From Bacteroidales bacterium (lineage in GTDB: Bacteria; Bacteroidota; Bacteroidia; Bacteroidales; VadinHA17), in the NCBI GenBank assembly GCA_022615595.1, contig JAKEGI010000032.1, positions 1 to 8,437 of the forward strand: DNA of 8,437 nucleotides, read 5' to 3'. The notes below the pieces were generated by a model. That model worked only from the letters and a program-made list of their open reading frames with translations. It was not told the origin of the DNA and made no database searches. Position numbers and translations under genes: made by a program. Positions 1 through 7,470 of this stretch are shown here, one piece after another. The stretch's first letter is position 1. Every line of letters begins with the position of its first letter.

Positions 1-143
1 TCATCAAGAACATCAGGGGTGTCGATAGTGTCAAACAGGTTCTCAAGGTTATAAAAACCGATAACTCCCGCTCTAACCTCCGTTTGGGCAGAGAGAGAGA
101 ATGAGAAAGGCAAAAGAAGCACTGCAAATATTATCCTGAACAT
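1..143 (-). CDS. Secreted endonuclease/exonuclease/phosphatase (EEP) family protein, N-terminal part
   Basis: Only the first 47 codons lie in the window; the gene continues beyond the left edge. The ATG is the complement of 141-143, with an AGGAAA ribosome-binding site about 8 bases upstream. The protein starts with a type I signal peptide: Arg3, a hydrophobic run at residues 4-17, and a likely cut after Ser-Leu-Ser-Ala19. The mature start reads GVIGFYNLENLFDTIDTPD. The YNLENLFD block is the hallmark opening of Bacteroidota EEP (DNase I-like) proteins, where the Asn belongs to the metal/phosphate site. Members cleave phosphodiesters in nucleic acids or other phosphoesters; the substrate here cannot be told. 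It is transcribed away from the TonB receptor operon and shares a spacer of about 100 bp with it. A second exported nuclease closes that operon, which suggests a common theme of extracellular or periplasmic nucleic acid degradation. Confidence 0.8.
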   Translation of the reverse strand, partial: MFRIIFAVLLLPFSFSLSAQTEVRAGVIGFYNLENLFDTIDTPDVLD

Positions 144-165
144 AACCACTTTCCTGATTTGAAGT

Positions 166-186
166 AAAGGTAACACTTTTACCTTT
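166..186. promoter_or_regulatory. 8-bp inverted repeat in the divergent spacer
   Basis: AAAGGTAA (166-173) and TTACCTTT (179-186) form a perfect 8-bp inverted repeat around a 5-base centre. It lies between the divergent EEP and TonB receptor genes and overlaps the start of the heptamer repeat. It could be an operator or just a small hairpin; nothing in the sequence decides between these. Confidence 0.35.
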
Positions 187-206
187 CGCCTTTCGCCTTT
201 CGCCTT
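182..206. repeat. Heptamer tandem repeat CCTTTCG, about 3.6 copies
   Basis: Three exact copies of CCTTTCG (182-188, 189-195, 196-202) are followed by a partial copy (203-206). The array lies 38 bp before the receptor start codon, between the divergent promoters. A 7-bp unit could change copy number by slippage, and each change would move promoter elements by 7 bp. No coding region is affected. Confidence 0.85.
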
Positions 207-222
207 ATAAATCATATCTTTA
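192..222 (+). promoter_or_regulatory. Candidate weak Bacteroidota promoter for the receptor operon
   Basis: TATCTTTA (215-222) matches the Bacteroidota -7 consensus TAnnTTTG except for the last base. The TTCG at 192-195, 19 bases upstream and inside the heptamer repeat, stands where TTTG is expected. The match is imperfect at both boxes, so this is only a candidate. A start near 226-229 would give a leader of about 17 bases before the ATG at 245, which has no clear Shine-Dalgarno. Confidence 0.3.
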
Positions 223-244
223 TTGCAGAACATTACTGCTAATT

Positions 245-2962
245 ATGAAATATAACAGACTGATCTATTTAGTGTTACTATGGCTGATCACATGCGGCAC
301 CCTGGCCGGACAGCAGGGAAGGGTGCGGGGGATCATCACAGACAGGAACAACGGATCAACCCTCAATGAAGCTGTAATAACAGACGCCTCAGGCAGGGTG
401 CTTGGGTCATCTGCCGCTGACGGCACATTCCTTGTTAGCACAGAGGCTGGAAAACAGATGCTCTTCATCGACCTTGCCGAATACGAGCAGATGATCATCA
501 GTGTCACAGTGACTGAAGGAGAGACAGCCGATGCCGGGACCATAGTTATGCCGCGGCTCACAAATTATATCAATGACTTTGTCTCTGTCAATGCCAGCGA
601 GGGGGTCTCGGAGGACAGCTTCGAGAGCCAGGCGATACAGGGCGCCCTCAGTGCCTCGGCAGACATCTTCCTCAGCACATCAGCATATACCTTCGGCCCG
701 CTGATGTACAGGGTCAGGGGCTATGACGCCAACTACCAGAATGTAAGCCTCAATGGTTTTGTGGTCAATGATATTGAATCGGGATCTCCTTACTATTCGA
801 ACTGGGGAGGACTCAATGATGTCATGCGTAGCGCTATGGTAAGCTCCGGACCCGAACCGATTGGATTCCTCTTTGAGCCGGTGGGAGGCGCCACGCGAAT
901 CAACACGCGTGCCTCCGGGTACCGCAGCGGCATCAAGGCTGTTTACTCACTCTCAAACCGCACCTACCGCAACAGGGCAATGCTCACCTACTCCACAGGA
1001 TTGATGAATAATAACTGGGCTTTCACCGGAAGTTACTCAAGACGATGGAGCGAGAGAGGATATGAGCAGGGCACCTTCTATGACGCCAACTCTTTCTTCC
1101 TCTCCGCCGAGAAAAAGATCAACAGCCGTCACAGCCTGAACCTCACAGCTCTTGACGCTATATATGAGAGAGGTGTGGGCGGTGGGTCAACACAGGAGGC
1201 CTATGACATTACAGGAGATGTCTATTACAATCCATACTGGGGCCTTCAGAACGGCGAGGTGCGCAGTGCACGCGTCAGGAGTAATAACAAACCACTGATT
1301 ACCCTTACCCACTTCTGGAAACCGTCAGAGAAGCTTGACATACAGACTACTGCAGGTTACTGGTTCGGCAAGAGCGGGTACTCGGCACTCAACTGGTACG
1401 ATGTGCTTGATCCCAGACCCGACTATTACCGCAAACTTCCCAGCTACTACAGCGACGAGTCAGATATTGAACGCATAACAGATGCGTGGTCTGATGACCT
1501 GACAGTAAGCCAGATTGACTGGGATCATTTCTATTATGCCAACCGCAAAAACATCTTTACTGTGCCTGATGAAGGAGGTATCCCGGGCAATACCGTTTCA
1601 GGAAACAGGTCGAAGTATATTGTCGAAGACAGGCGTAACGACATCTCCCAGTTCCAGTTCAACACTAGGGCAGCATGGGAGATATCTGACAGATTCAATG
1701 TCACGGGCGGGCTGCTGGCGGATATCTACCGGGGGCATAACTTCAATGTCATTAAGGATCTTCTCGGAGGCGACTACTGGCTTGATGTAGACCAGTTTGC
1801 CGAGAGGGACTTCCCCAATGACCCTGATGCCTTCCAGAGTGACCTTAACAAACCCAACAATGCCGTTACTGTCGGTGAAACCTTCGGCAACAGCTACTAT
1901 GCCATCCAGCGCGGAGCCACTCTATGGGGTACGGGACGCTACAGCACCAAACGATATTCCGCGTATCTCAGCACACATGCCAGGTATACCGAAATGTGGC
2001 GGGAGGGGCTTATGCGCAAGGGCCTCTTTCCCGATAACTCATATGGAGAGTCAGAACATCTCTCCTATCCCACATGGGGATTAAAGGCAGGGGGCGACTT
2101 CCGGATCACAGGACGCCATATGATAGTGCTTAATACACTCTATACAAGGAATCCCCCGCTCTTCAGAAATGCCTTCCTTTCGCCTCGCACACGCAACAGC
2201 ATAACACCAGGACTGGGGCAGGAGACGATCATTTCAGGTGACATTAGCTACATCCTGCGTTCACCAGTTGTAAAAGGAAGACTTACAGCCTACTACACAC
2301 GCTTCAATGATCAGACGGAAGTGACCAGCTTCTATCACGATGAATGGCGTACGCTTGTTAACTATGCGATGACGGGCATTGACAAGGAGAACTACGGCAT
2401 AGAGGCAGGCGCCGAGATAAGCCTTACGGCCGAGCTGTCAGTGAATGCAGTGGCTTCACTCGGACAGTACCTCTGGGTAACCAACCCGGCTATCACAATA
2501 ACAAAAGACAATAACAGCGAGGTGCTTAGTACCGAGGAGGTGTGGATAAAGTACTTCCGTCAGAGCGGGACGCCACAGACTGCACTGGCCGCCGGTGTTG
2601 AGTACAACTCATCGCGGTTCTGGTGGGCAGGCGTGACAGGGAGCTACTATGACCAGATGTTTCTCGATTTCAATCCCGTCACACGGACAAAGGATGAGAC
2701 AGGGTATTATCCCTACTGGGAACAGCAGAAGCAGTTAGACCCGGGCTTCCTCATTGACATCTTTGTCGGTAAGTCATGGCTGGTAAATGATATTTACATC
2801 AATGTGAGCGCAAACCTCAGCAACGTGCTCAATAACAGATCATTTGTAACAGGTGGTTTCGAACAGTACAGGTTTGACCCTGAGAATCCGGAACTCTTCC
2901 AGCCAAAGATCTACTACTACAATGGCTTCAACTACTTCATTAATTTCAGTATCAGGTATTAA
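245..2962 (+). CDS. TonB-dependent outer-membrane receptor with carboxypeptidase-regulatory-like N-terminal domain
   Basis: This 905-residue protein is expected to form a 22-strand outer-membrane barrel that imports a bound ligand using TonB energy. Residues 1-21 are a signal peptide (hydrophobic LIYLVLLWLI, cut near Ala21). Residues 25-103 form a beta-rich domain of the CarboxypepD_reg-like type (GRVRGIITDRNNGSTLNEAV). A Ton-box-like stretch DFVSVNA (111-117) precedes the plug at about 125-222, which contains MYRVRGYDANYQNVSLNGF, the counterpart of the usual RIRG...NV.VDG plug motif. The rest alternates amphipathic strands with aromatic belts and ends in FINFSIRY, with a terminal aromatic residue as in outer-membrane barrels. 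It is the first gene of a four-gene operon with two lipoproteins and an exported endonuclease, so nucleic acid fragments are the inferred ligand. It is not paired with a SusD homologue. The family call is firm; the ligand is speculation. Confidence 0.92.
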   Translation: MKYNRLIYLVLLWLITCGTLAGQQGRVRGIITDRNNGSTLNEAVITDASGRVLGSSAADGTFLVSTEAGKQMLFIDLAEYEQMIISVTVTEGETADAGTIVMPRLTNYINDFVSVNASEGVSEDSFESQAIQGALSASADIFLSTSAYTFGPLMYRVRGYDANYQNVSLNGFVVNDIESGSPYYSNWGGLNDVMRSAMVSSGPEPIGFLFEPVGGATRINTRASGYRSGIKAVYSLSNRTYRNRAMLTYSTGLMNNNWAFTGSYSRRWSERGYEQGTFYDANSFFLSAEKKINSRHSLNLTALDAIYERGVGGGSTQEAYDITGDVYYNPYWGLQNGEVRSARVRSNNKPLITLTHFWKPSEKLDIQTTAGYWFGKSGYSALNWYDVLDPRPDYYRKLPSYYSDESDIERITDAWSDDLTVSQIDWDHFYYANRKNIFTVPDEGGIPGNTVSGNRSKYIVEDRRNDISQFQFNTRAAWEISDRFNVTGGLLADIYRGHNFNVIKDLLGGDYWLDVDQFAERDFPNDPDAFQSDLNKPNNAVTVGETFGNSYYAIQRGATLWGTGRYSTKRYSAYLSTHARYTEMWREGLMRKGLFPDNSYGESEHLSYPTWGLKAGGDFRITGRHMIVLNTLYTRNPPLFRNAFLSPRTRNSITPGLGQETIISGDISYILRSPVVKGRLTAYYTRFNDQTEVTSFYHDEWRTLVNYAMTGIDKENYGIEAGAEISLTAELSVNAVASLGQYLWVTNPAITITKDNNSEVLSTEEVWIKYFRQSGTPQTALAAGVEYNSSRFWWAGVTGSYYDQMFLDFNPVTRTKDETGYYPYWEQQKQLDPGFLIDIFVGKSWLVNDIYINVSANLSNVLNNRSFVTGGFEQYRFDPENPELFQPKIYYYNGFNYFINFSIRY

Positions 2963-2965
2963 GAC

Positions 2966-2974
2966 GAGGGAGGA
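2966..2974 (+). promoter_or_regulatory. Shine-Dalgarno that fixes the start of the first lipoprotein gene
   Basis: GAGGGAGGA lies 7 bases before the ATG at 2982. The same frame is open further upstream from an ATG at 2853, inside the receptor gene. The Shine-Dalgarno and the lipoprotein signal that begins at 2982 show that 2982 is the true start. Confidence 0.8.
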
Positions 2975-2981
2975 TAAGAAA

Positions 2982-4346
2982 ATGAAGATAAACTTGAATG
3001 AATTGAAGGTTATAGCAGCCATTGCAGCGTTGCTGGTTATTAACTCCTGCATTGACAACAATGAGACTCCTCCTCCGGGGAAAGAGTTTGTGGCAGGTGA
3101 AACAGTCACCGTTGACCAGGTCAAGGGGCTGTATGCCGCTGAGCTCGCAAAGCCGTGGCAGGAGCGCGTCCCGGTGCATATTACACAAGACTGGTCGCTT
3201 AAGGGTATCATTACTGCCAGCGACAAGAAAGACGGCAACCTGTATAAGGAGGCATTCATTGAGGATGGCACCACCGGACTCCGGATGCTCTTTGACGCTA
3301 CCAGCGGACTTTACATTGGTGACTCGGTGATAGTAAACGTGAAAGACCTGTACCTGGGTGACTACGGCAACTTCATCCAGATGGGTAGTGTGCCATATTA
3401 TGATGACGAAGGAAACATAAGGGTATCAGGGTTCAACATGGACACTCATGTTCTCAAACTGTCTATCGGAAATCCGACATACCCTGCAACAGCAACCATC
3501 ACCCAGGTAAAATCTTCCCAGTGGCTTGGCAAGCTGGTGAAACTGGAGAATGTGGAGTTCGATGACAATGAGACCGGCCGCACATGGGCTGATCCGGATG
3601 CCGATCCTCCGGCGTCTGCAAACAGAGACCTCGTCGACTGCTCTGACAAGAGCATAATAGTAAGGACCAGCGGCTATGCCTCCTTCGCCGGAGAGACCCT
3701 TCCTTCGGGAAAGGGCTCAATAGTCGGTATTGTAACTGTCTTCAACAGCGACTACCAGATTATTGTAAGAGATTACTCCGAAGTACAGATGACAGGTGAG
3801 AGGTGCGGATATGTGCCCCAGCCCCTGGGCACACCAGTGGAGACACTAAGCGAAAACTTCAGCATTTTCAGTGACAATGCAACAGTTTATATCAGCGGCT
3901 GGCAGAACCTTGCCACAGCAGGCGGCCGTCTGTGGCTGGCAAAAACATTCAGCGGCAACACCTATGCTCAGGCAACAGGATATAACTCAGACCTGACAAG
4001 CATGGTGACATGGCTCATCACCAGACCCGTGATACTCTCCACGCAGAAGGTACTGACCTTCCAGACTGCCAAAGCTTACTGGGCACATACCGGCACGAAC
4101 CTCCCGATGCAGGTACTCTTTTCTTCAGACTATAACGGAACAAACATGGCTACAGCCACATGGACACCACTGACAGCAGTACTGGCCCAGAAGAGCGATC
4201 CTGACCACACGTTCATAAACTCAGGCAATGTCAACCTGCCGGTTATGGCAGGAAAGTCGGGCGTGATAGCCTTTAAATATACAGGAAACGATACTGAAAG
4301 CACAACATATCGTGTTGATAATATTATTGTTACAGCTGTAAAATAA
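2982..4346 (+). CDS. DUF5689-type lipoprotein with choice-of-anchor-J-like C-terminal domain (first copy)
   Basis: This 454-residue protein starts with a lipoprotein signal: a hydrophobic stretch at residues 10-20 and lipobox VINSC with the lipidated Cys23. The next residues, IDNNE, are acidic, like the export signals of Bacteroidota surface lipoproteins, so surface display is likely. Residues about 44-275 match DUF5689. They include an OB-fold-like segment (SLKGIITASDKKDGNLYKEA, then FIEDGTTGLRMLF and YLGDYGNFIQMG) and the closing motif VQMTGERC. Residues about 288-454 begin LSENFSIF and end in YRVDNIIVTAVK, like choice-of-anchor-J/cleaved-adhesin jelly rolls that often bind polymers. It starts 19 bp after the receptor gene and stops 11 bp before its paralogue. 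A binding role that feeds ligand to the receptor is inferred; OB folds often bind nucleic acid or sugars. No catalytic motif is visible. Confidence 0.85.
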   Translation: MKINLNELKVIAAIAALLVINSCIDNNETPPPGKEFVAGETVTVDQVKGLYAAELAKPWQERVPVHITQDWSLKGIITASDKKDGNLYKEAFIEDGTTGLRMLFDATSGLYIGDSVIVNVKDLYLGDYGNFIQMGSVPYYDDEGNIRVSGFNMDTHVLKLSIGNPTYPATATITQVKSSQWLGKLVKLENVEFDDNETGRTWADPDADPPASANRDLVDCSDKSIIVRTSGYASFAGETLPSGKGSIVGIVTVFNSDYQIIVRDYSEVQMTGERCGYVPQPLGTPVETLSENFSIFSDNATVYISGWQNLATAGGRLWLAKTFSGNTYAQATGYNSDLTSMVTWLITRPVILSTQKVLTFQTAKAYWAHTGTNLPMQVLFSSDYNGTNMATATWTPLTAVLAQKSDPDHTFINSGNVNLPVMAGKSGVIAFKYTGNDTESTTYRVDNIIVTAVK

Positions 4347-4357
4347 ATACTTACAAA

Positions 4358-5596
4358 ATGAAATTCAACAGAAAATATCCATTAATAGCATCGGCACTCC
4401 TGCTGGCAGTCATCTCATGCAACAGGGATCCGGTACCCCCGCCACAGCCTGTAATAGACTATGTGACTGTTAAGCAGCTGAGAAAAATGTACGATGAAGG
4501 TGTGACAACAATCGATACCAATATTTATATCCAGGGTATCATCACCATCACCCCCGAACTGGGTAACCTGCCATCATTCGTGGCATATCTGCAGGACTCT
4601 ACCGCCGGTATCTGTCTGACGGTGTCAGGTACCAACACCTTCTCGCGTGACTCTGAGGTGAAGATACTCTGCCGCGGTGTCTCTTTCACAATGTATAACG
4701 GATTGCTCCAGTTTGGAGATATAAGCATTGCCGACCAGACAGAGCTCATAAGCCTCACTCCCCCTCCCCTTACCCCCGTTAAGGCTACAATACAACAGCT
4801 TCTTGGCGGAGAGCACCAGGCGGAGTATGTGATGATAGAGGGTGTGCAGTTCGATGAGCCAGGGACTTACTCCGGAACGAATATCCTGACTGACTGTTCA
4901 GATGAGATAGATGTCTATACGCGTTCTGATGCAACCTTTTCAGCCACCTCGCTGCCTGCTGGAAACGGTTATATCAAGGGGGTGGCATCTGTCTTCAACG
5001 ACGCACAGTTATTGCTGCGTGACGAGACTGAGAACCAGATGACAGGCACAAGATGCAATGCATCAGGGACAATTTATCTTTCACAGGACTTCACCTCCCT
5101 GGTCAGGAATGCAGATGTTAGCACTCTTGCCGGATGGAAGACCCTGTCGCAGGAAGGCACGAAGACATGGTACGGTAATGAGGTAGGCTCGCGAAAGTGG
5201 GTGCAGGCAACGGCATATAATTCAGGACTCGCATCAGTGGTAACATGGATGATAGCTCCGGTTGTTGACATGACAGCAGCCACAGAGCCTTATCTCCTCT
5301 TCGAGAGCGCTGACGGCTATGACAACGGAGCCACACTCAAGGTTTATGTATCAACAGACTATACAGGATCAGCTACCCCGTGGACAAGCACCTGGACCGA
5401 AAAGAGCTTCACCCTGCCACCTTCTACACAGGGTACCTACTCCCAGTTCGTGTCATCAGGACAGATAGACCTCACGGCATATAAGGGCGGACAGGTATAT
5501 GTTGCCTGGGTATACACCGGGGCTGACCCCACGGGCACAGCCTCCGACAAGACAACCACCTGGGAGGTTGACAACGTGCTTGTAGCTGAAAAATAG
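4358..5596 (+). CDS. DUF5689-type lipoprotein with choice-of-anchor-J-like C-terminal domain (second copy)
   Basis: This 412-residue lipoprotein has a hydrophobic signal at residues 8-19 and lipobox AVISC with Cys21. A proline-rich linker (PVPPPQPV) follows, and the residues after the Cys are less acidic than in the first copy. The DUF5689 part spans about 35-233 (YIQGIITITPELGNLPSFVA, LTDCSDEIDVYTRSDATF, NQMTGTRC). The C-terminal jelly-roll-like part spans about 240-412 (YLSQDFTSL ... TWEVDNVLVAEK). It shares the order DCSD...SLP.G.G...G...VFN....L.RD....QMTG.RC with the gene before it, so the two are tandem paralogues. They have diverged widely outside these motifs, which suggests distinct binding roles rather than a recent duplication. 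The gene starts 11 bp after its neighbour with only AT-rich sequence in front, as is common in Bacteroidota. The function is inferred from context only. Confidence 0.83.
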   Translation: MKFNRKYPLIASALLLAVISCNRDPVPPPQPVIDYVTVKQLRKMYDEGVTTIDTNIYIQGIITITPELGNLPSFVAYLQDSTAGICLTVSGTNTFSRDSEVKILCRGVSFTMYNGLLQFGDISIADQTELISLTPPPLTPVKATIQQLLGGEHQAEYVMIEGVQFDEPGTYSGTNILTDCSDEIDVYTRSDATFSATSLPAGNGYIKGVASVFNDAQLLLRDETENQMTGTRCNASGTIYLSQDFTSLVRNADVSTLAGWKTLSQEGTKTWYGNEVGSRKWVQATAYNSGLASVVTWMIAPVVDMTAATEPYLLFESADGYDNGATLKVYVSTDYTGSATPWTSTWTEKSFTLPPSTQGTYSQFVSSGQIDLTAYKGGQVYVAWVYTGADPTGTASDKTTTWEVDNVLVAEK

Positions 5597-5604
5597 GCTA
5601 TATC

Positions 5605-6669
5605 ATGAAGCGTGCTGCTTTCATGTTCCTGATCGTTTGGTCACTCCTCTCCATCACGGGAGCCCAGCCGCCGGCAGGGTACTATAATTCTGCGGCAGGA
5701 CTGACAGGTAAGGCGCTTCAGCAGGCTCTGCATGACATCATTGACAATCATACCGTCATCCCTTATGACAATCTTTATACCTGTTTCCTGACAACAGATG
5801 TCAAGCCGGGAAATATTGTCTGGGACATGTATTCAGACAAACCCGGAAGCACTCCGGCATACGTCTATACCTACGGTGCCGGGCAGGAGTGCGGCAACTA
5901 CAACAGCGAGGCTGACTGCTTCAACCGCGAACACTCTTTTCCGAAGAGCTGGTTTGATGATGCCTCTCCGATGTACAGCGATCTCTTTCACCTCTACCCT
6001 ACCGATGGCTATGTAAACAACCGAAGGAGTAACTATCCGTTCGGAGAGACTGCCAGCGCAACATGGACCTCATCAAACGGAAGCATGGTAGGTCCGTCAT
6101 CATGGCCAGGATATACCGGAATTGTCTTTGAACCTATAGATGAGTACAAGGGCGATTTCGCCCGCACCTATTTCTATATGGCGACAAGATACTACGGCGA
6201 AGACGCCGGCTGGACAGGCAGTGACATGACAAGCGGAGCGCAGCCGAAGCCGTGGGCGCTTGGCATGCTCCTCGCCTGGCACCGTACAGACGTGGTGAGC
6301 ACAAAAGAGACAAACAGGAACAACGAAGTATACAAATACCAGAGCAACCGCAATCCTTTTATTGATGATCCGCAGTTTGCCGAAAAGATATGGGGGACCC
6401 TCAATGCGATCGAGGAGACCGGAGCAGGGTCATTGTCATTGAGTCTCTATCCCAATCCTGCCGGAGAGTTCCTAAATATTGAAATGCAGGGTTATGATTG
6501 CCCGGGTGCGGATATCTTAGTTTTTGACACCAGGGGATGCCTGGTGAGGGTTGAAAAGCTTGATGATGGTGTAACACAACTTGACGTGCAGGAGCTTGCT
6601 TCCGGCATTTATTTCATTCGCCTGTCATGCGGCCGCGAAACGGCCACCACCGCGTTCATTGTTGACTGA
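5605..6669 (+). CDS. Secreted Endonuclease I family nuclease with T9SS sorting domain
   Basis: This 354-residue nuclease belongs to the Endonuclease_1 family (EndA/Vvn-like, beta-beta-alpha-metal fold), which cuts DNA and often RNA non-specifically. A signal peptide covers residues 1-20 (cut after SITGA). The active-site block is CFNREHSFPKSW (105-116), with the likely general base His110 next to Glu109, and DLFHLYPTDGYVNNRRSN (126-143), whose VNNRRSN holds the metal-binding Asn. Other family motifs are GDFARTYFYMATRYY (183-197) and NRNNEVYKYQSNRNPFIDDP (237-256). Residues about 278-354 are a Por-secretion-type tail (SLYPNPAGEFLNI ... LASGIYFIRL), marking export to or past the cell surface by the type IX system. 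It is the last gene of the operon, 8 bp after the second lipoprotein. No key residue appears missing. Its role is probably to shorten extracellular nucleic acid for the upstream receptor. Confidence 0.9.
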   Translation: MKRAAFMFLIVWSLLSITGAQPPAGYYNSAAGLTGKALQQALHDIIDNHTVIPYDNLYTCFLTTDVKPGNIVWDMYSDKPGSTPAYVYTYGAGQECGNYNSEADCFNREHSFPKSWFDDASPMYSDLFHLYPTDGYVNNRRSNYPFGETASATWTSSNGSMVGPSSWPGYTGIVFEPIDEYKGDFARTYFYMATRYYGEDAGWTGSDMTSGAQPKPWALGMLLAWHRTDVVSTKETNRNNEVYKYQSNRNPFIDDPQFAEKIWGTLNAIEETGAGSLSLSLYPNPAGEFLNIEMQGYDCPGADILVFDTRGCLVRVEKLDDGVTQLDVQELASGIYFIRLSCGRETATTAFIVD

Positions 6670-6683
6670 TAGTCAATAGTCAA
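6662..6683. repeat. Small hairpin and repeated hexamer at the convergent gene ends
   Basis: TTGACT (6662-6667) pairs with AGTCAA at 6671-6676 or 6678-6683; the second hexamer repeats after one base. It spans the endonuclease stop and the last codons of the DsrE remnant. A 6-bp stem without a T-run is weak evidence for a terminator. Confidence 0.3.
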
Positions 6684-6882
6684 GCGTGATGATTCTTCCT
6701 TTGGTGAAATCGAAGAACCTGTCTTTCTGTGCCACCTGTATTCCCTCCATCAGGTCACCCTGCTCATATCCTGCAATCTTCAGGCAGGTAGGACAGGCAT
6801 AGACACCCACATTCATCTCAAGGAGCTTTTTTATCAGTTGCACGAACTGATGAGCAGTCCGAGGAACAGAAACAACAATGCT
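6673..6882 (-). pseudogene. 5'-truncated DsrE-family protein remnant
   Basis: The minus strand is open for 69 codons between a TAA at 6883-6885 and its stop at 6673-6675. The translation reads IVVSVPRTAHQFVQLIKKLL, then MNVGVYACPTCLKIAGYEQG and DLMEGIQVAQKDRFFDFTKG, ending RIITLDY. This is the C-terminal half of a DsrE/DsrF-like protein of the Bacteroidota periplasmic type: a VY.CPTCLK segment with the functional Cys pair, then DL..G. The N-terminal half (start codon, signal peptide and first strands) is missing, and I found no matching code in any minus frame of the 250 bp upstream. The only in-frame ATG comes 23 codons in, too late for a whole domain. It is therefore a 5'-deleted remnant. 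It ends 4 bp from the endonuclease stop, in convergent orientation. Confidence 0.75.
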
Positions 6883-7125
6883 TTATCATAGATTCAGTAT
6901 TTAAGATTCGTTGAGGCCTGTTATATAATGATATAATAAAGACAGGAAATTAACTTTAAGATTCTGTTGTTTCATTGATGGAAATATTTCTTTGGCTTTT
7001 ATCGTTGTTGTCTTAATTTTAAGGGGGATGAAGAGTACAAACTGAACAAATTAATATTAAATTCGTTCTATACAAAGGGGAAAAGATTCATCGCAAAGAG
7101 CAGGCAGATATTTTAAAAAATCAAT
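6883..7125. other. AT-rich intergenic stretch before the hibernation factor gene
   Basis: These 243 bases carry no coding frame that I can recognise on either strand. They hold a candidate promoter for the downstream gene and a 10-bp direct repeat TTTAAGATTC at 6900-6909 and 6955-6964. The left edge is probably the deletion joint that removed the start of the DsrE gene. The A+T content is clearly higher than in the neighbouring genes. Confidence 0.6.
6991..7021 (+). promoter_or_regulatory. Candidate Bacteroidota promoter for the HPF gene
   Basis: TTTG (6991-6994) and TAATTTTA (7014-7021) are separated by 19 bases. This fits the Bacteroidota -33 TTTG and -7 TAnnTTTG pattern with one mismatch, the final base of the -7 box. 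Transcription from about 7026 would give a leader of roughly 115 bases before the ATG at 7140. Confidence 0.45.
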
Positions 7126-7135
7126 AAGGAGGAGA
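7126..7135 (+). promoter_or_regulatory. Strong Shine-Dalgarno of the HPF gene
   Basis: AAGGAGGAGA ends 4 bases before the ATG at 7140. This is much stronger than the leaders of most genes in the window and fits a protein made in high amounts when needed. Confidence 0.75.
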
Positions 7136-7139
7136 GATC

Positions 7140-7463
7140 ATGATAATTCAGGTAAACACTGACAAAAACATCAAGGGGTCTGACAGACTGGAAACATTTG
7201 TTTCAGAAAAGATCAGCAAGTCAATGAAGAGATATACCGATCAGATCACCAGGCTGGAGGTGCATCTCTCTGACCAGAATGCCGTGAAATCCGGCAAAGA
7301 TGATATTCAGTGCAGGATCGAAGCAAGGGTAAAAGGTCTGAGCCCGGTGGTCGTCAACAGCAGAAGCGCAAAAATTGATCTCGCCGTTAATGCTTCAGTC
7401 AGCAAACTTAAATCATCACTCGACTCTCTGACAGGGAAGCTGAAGGCAAAGCAGATGAAATAA
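7140..7463 (+). CDS. Short HPF/RaiA-family ribosome hibernation factor
   Basis: This 107-residue protein is of the ribosome hibernation promoting factor/RaiA (sigma-54 modulation protein) family. Such proteins bind the 30S decoding region and silence ribosomes in starved cells. The start MIIQVNTDKNIKGSDRLETF, the strand ITRLEVHLSDQN (residues 36-47), the strand IQCRIEARVKGLSPVVV (56-72) and the C-terminal helix DLAVNASVSKLKSSLDSLTG (80-99) give the beta-alpha-beta-beta-beta-alpha order. The tail is lysine-rich (KLKAKQMK). It is complete for the short class and lacks the C-terminal dimerisation domain of long HPF, so it would not by itself form 100S dimers in the long-HPF way. It lies between two gene remnants with its own candidate promoter and strong Shine-Dalgarno, so it appears to stand alone. 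The exact subgroup (HPF, YfiA or a separate Bacteroidota type) cannot be settled here. Confidence 0.87.
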   Translation: MIIQVNTDKNIKGSDRLETFVSEKISKSMKRYTDQITRLEVHLSDQNAVKSGKDDIQCRIEARVKGLSPVVVNSRSAKIDLAVNASVSKLKSSLDSLTGKLKAKQMK

Positions 7464-7470
7464 GTCTTAA

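Noticed and set aside
2853..2981. Upstream extension of the first lipoprotein frame
   Set aside because: It lies inside the receptor gene, lacks a ribosome-binding site, and would bury the lipoprotein signal that begins at 2982.
2840..3274. 144-codon open frame on the minus strand over the receptor/lipoprotein joint
   Set aside because: It is antisense to two well-supported genes and its translation shows no recognisable domain.
6900..6964. Direct repeat TTTAAGATTC, 55 bp apart
   Set aside because: It is only 10 bp in AT-rich sequence, which chance can explain; no CRISPR-like periodicity follows.
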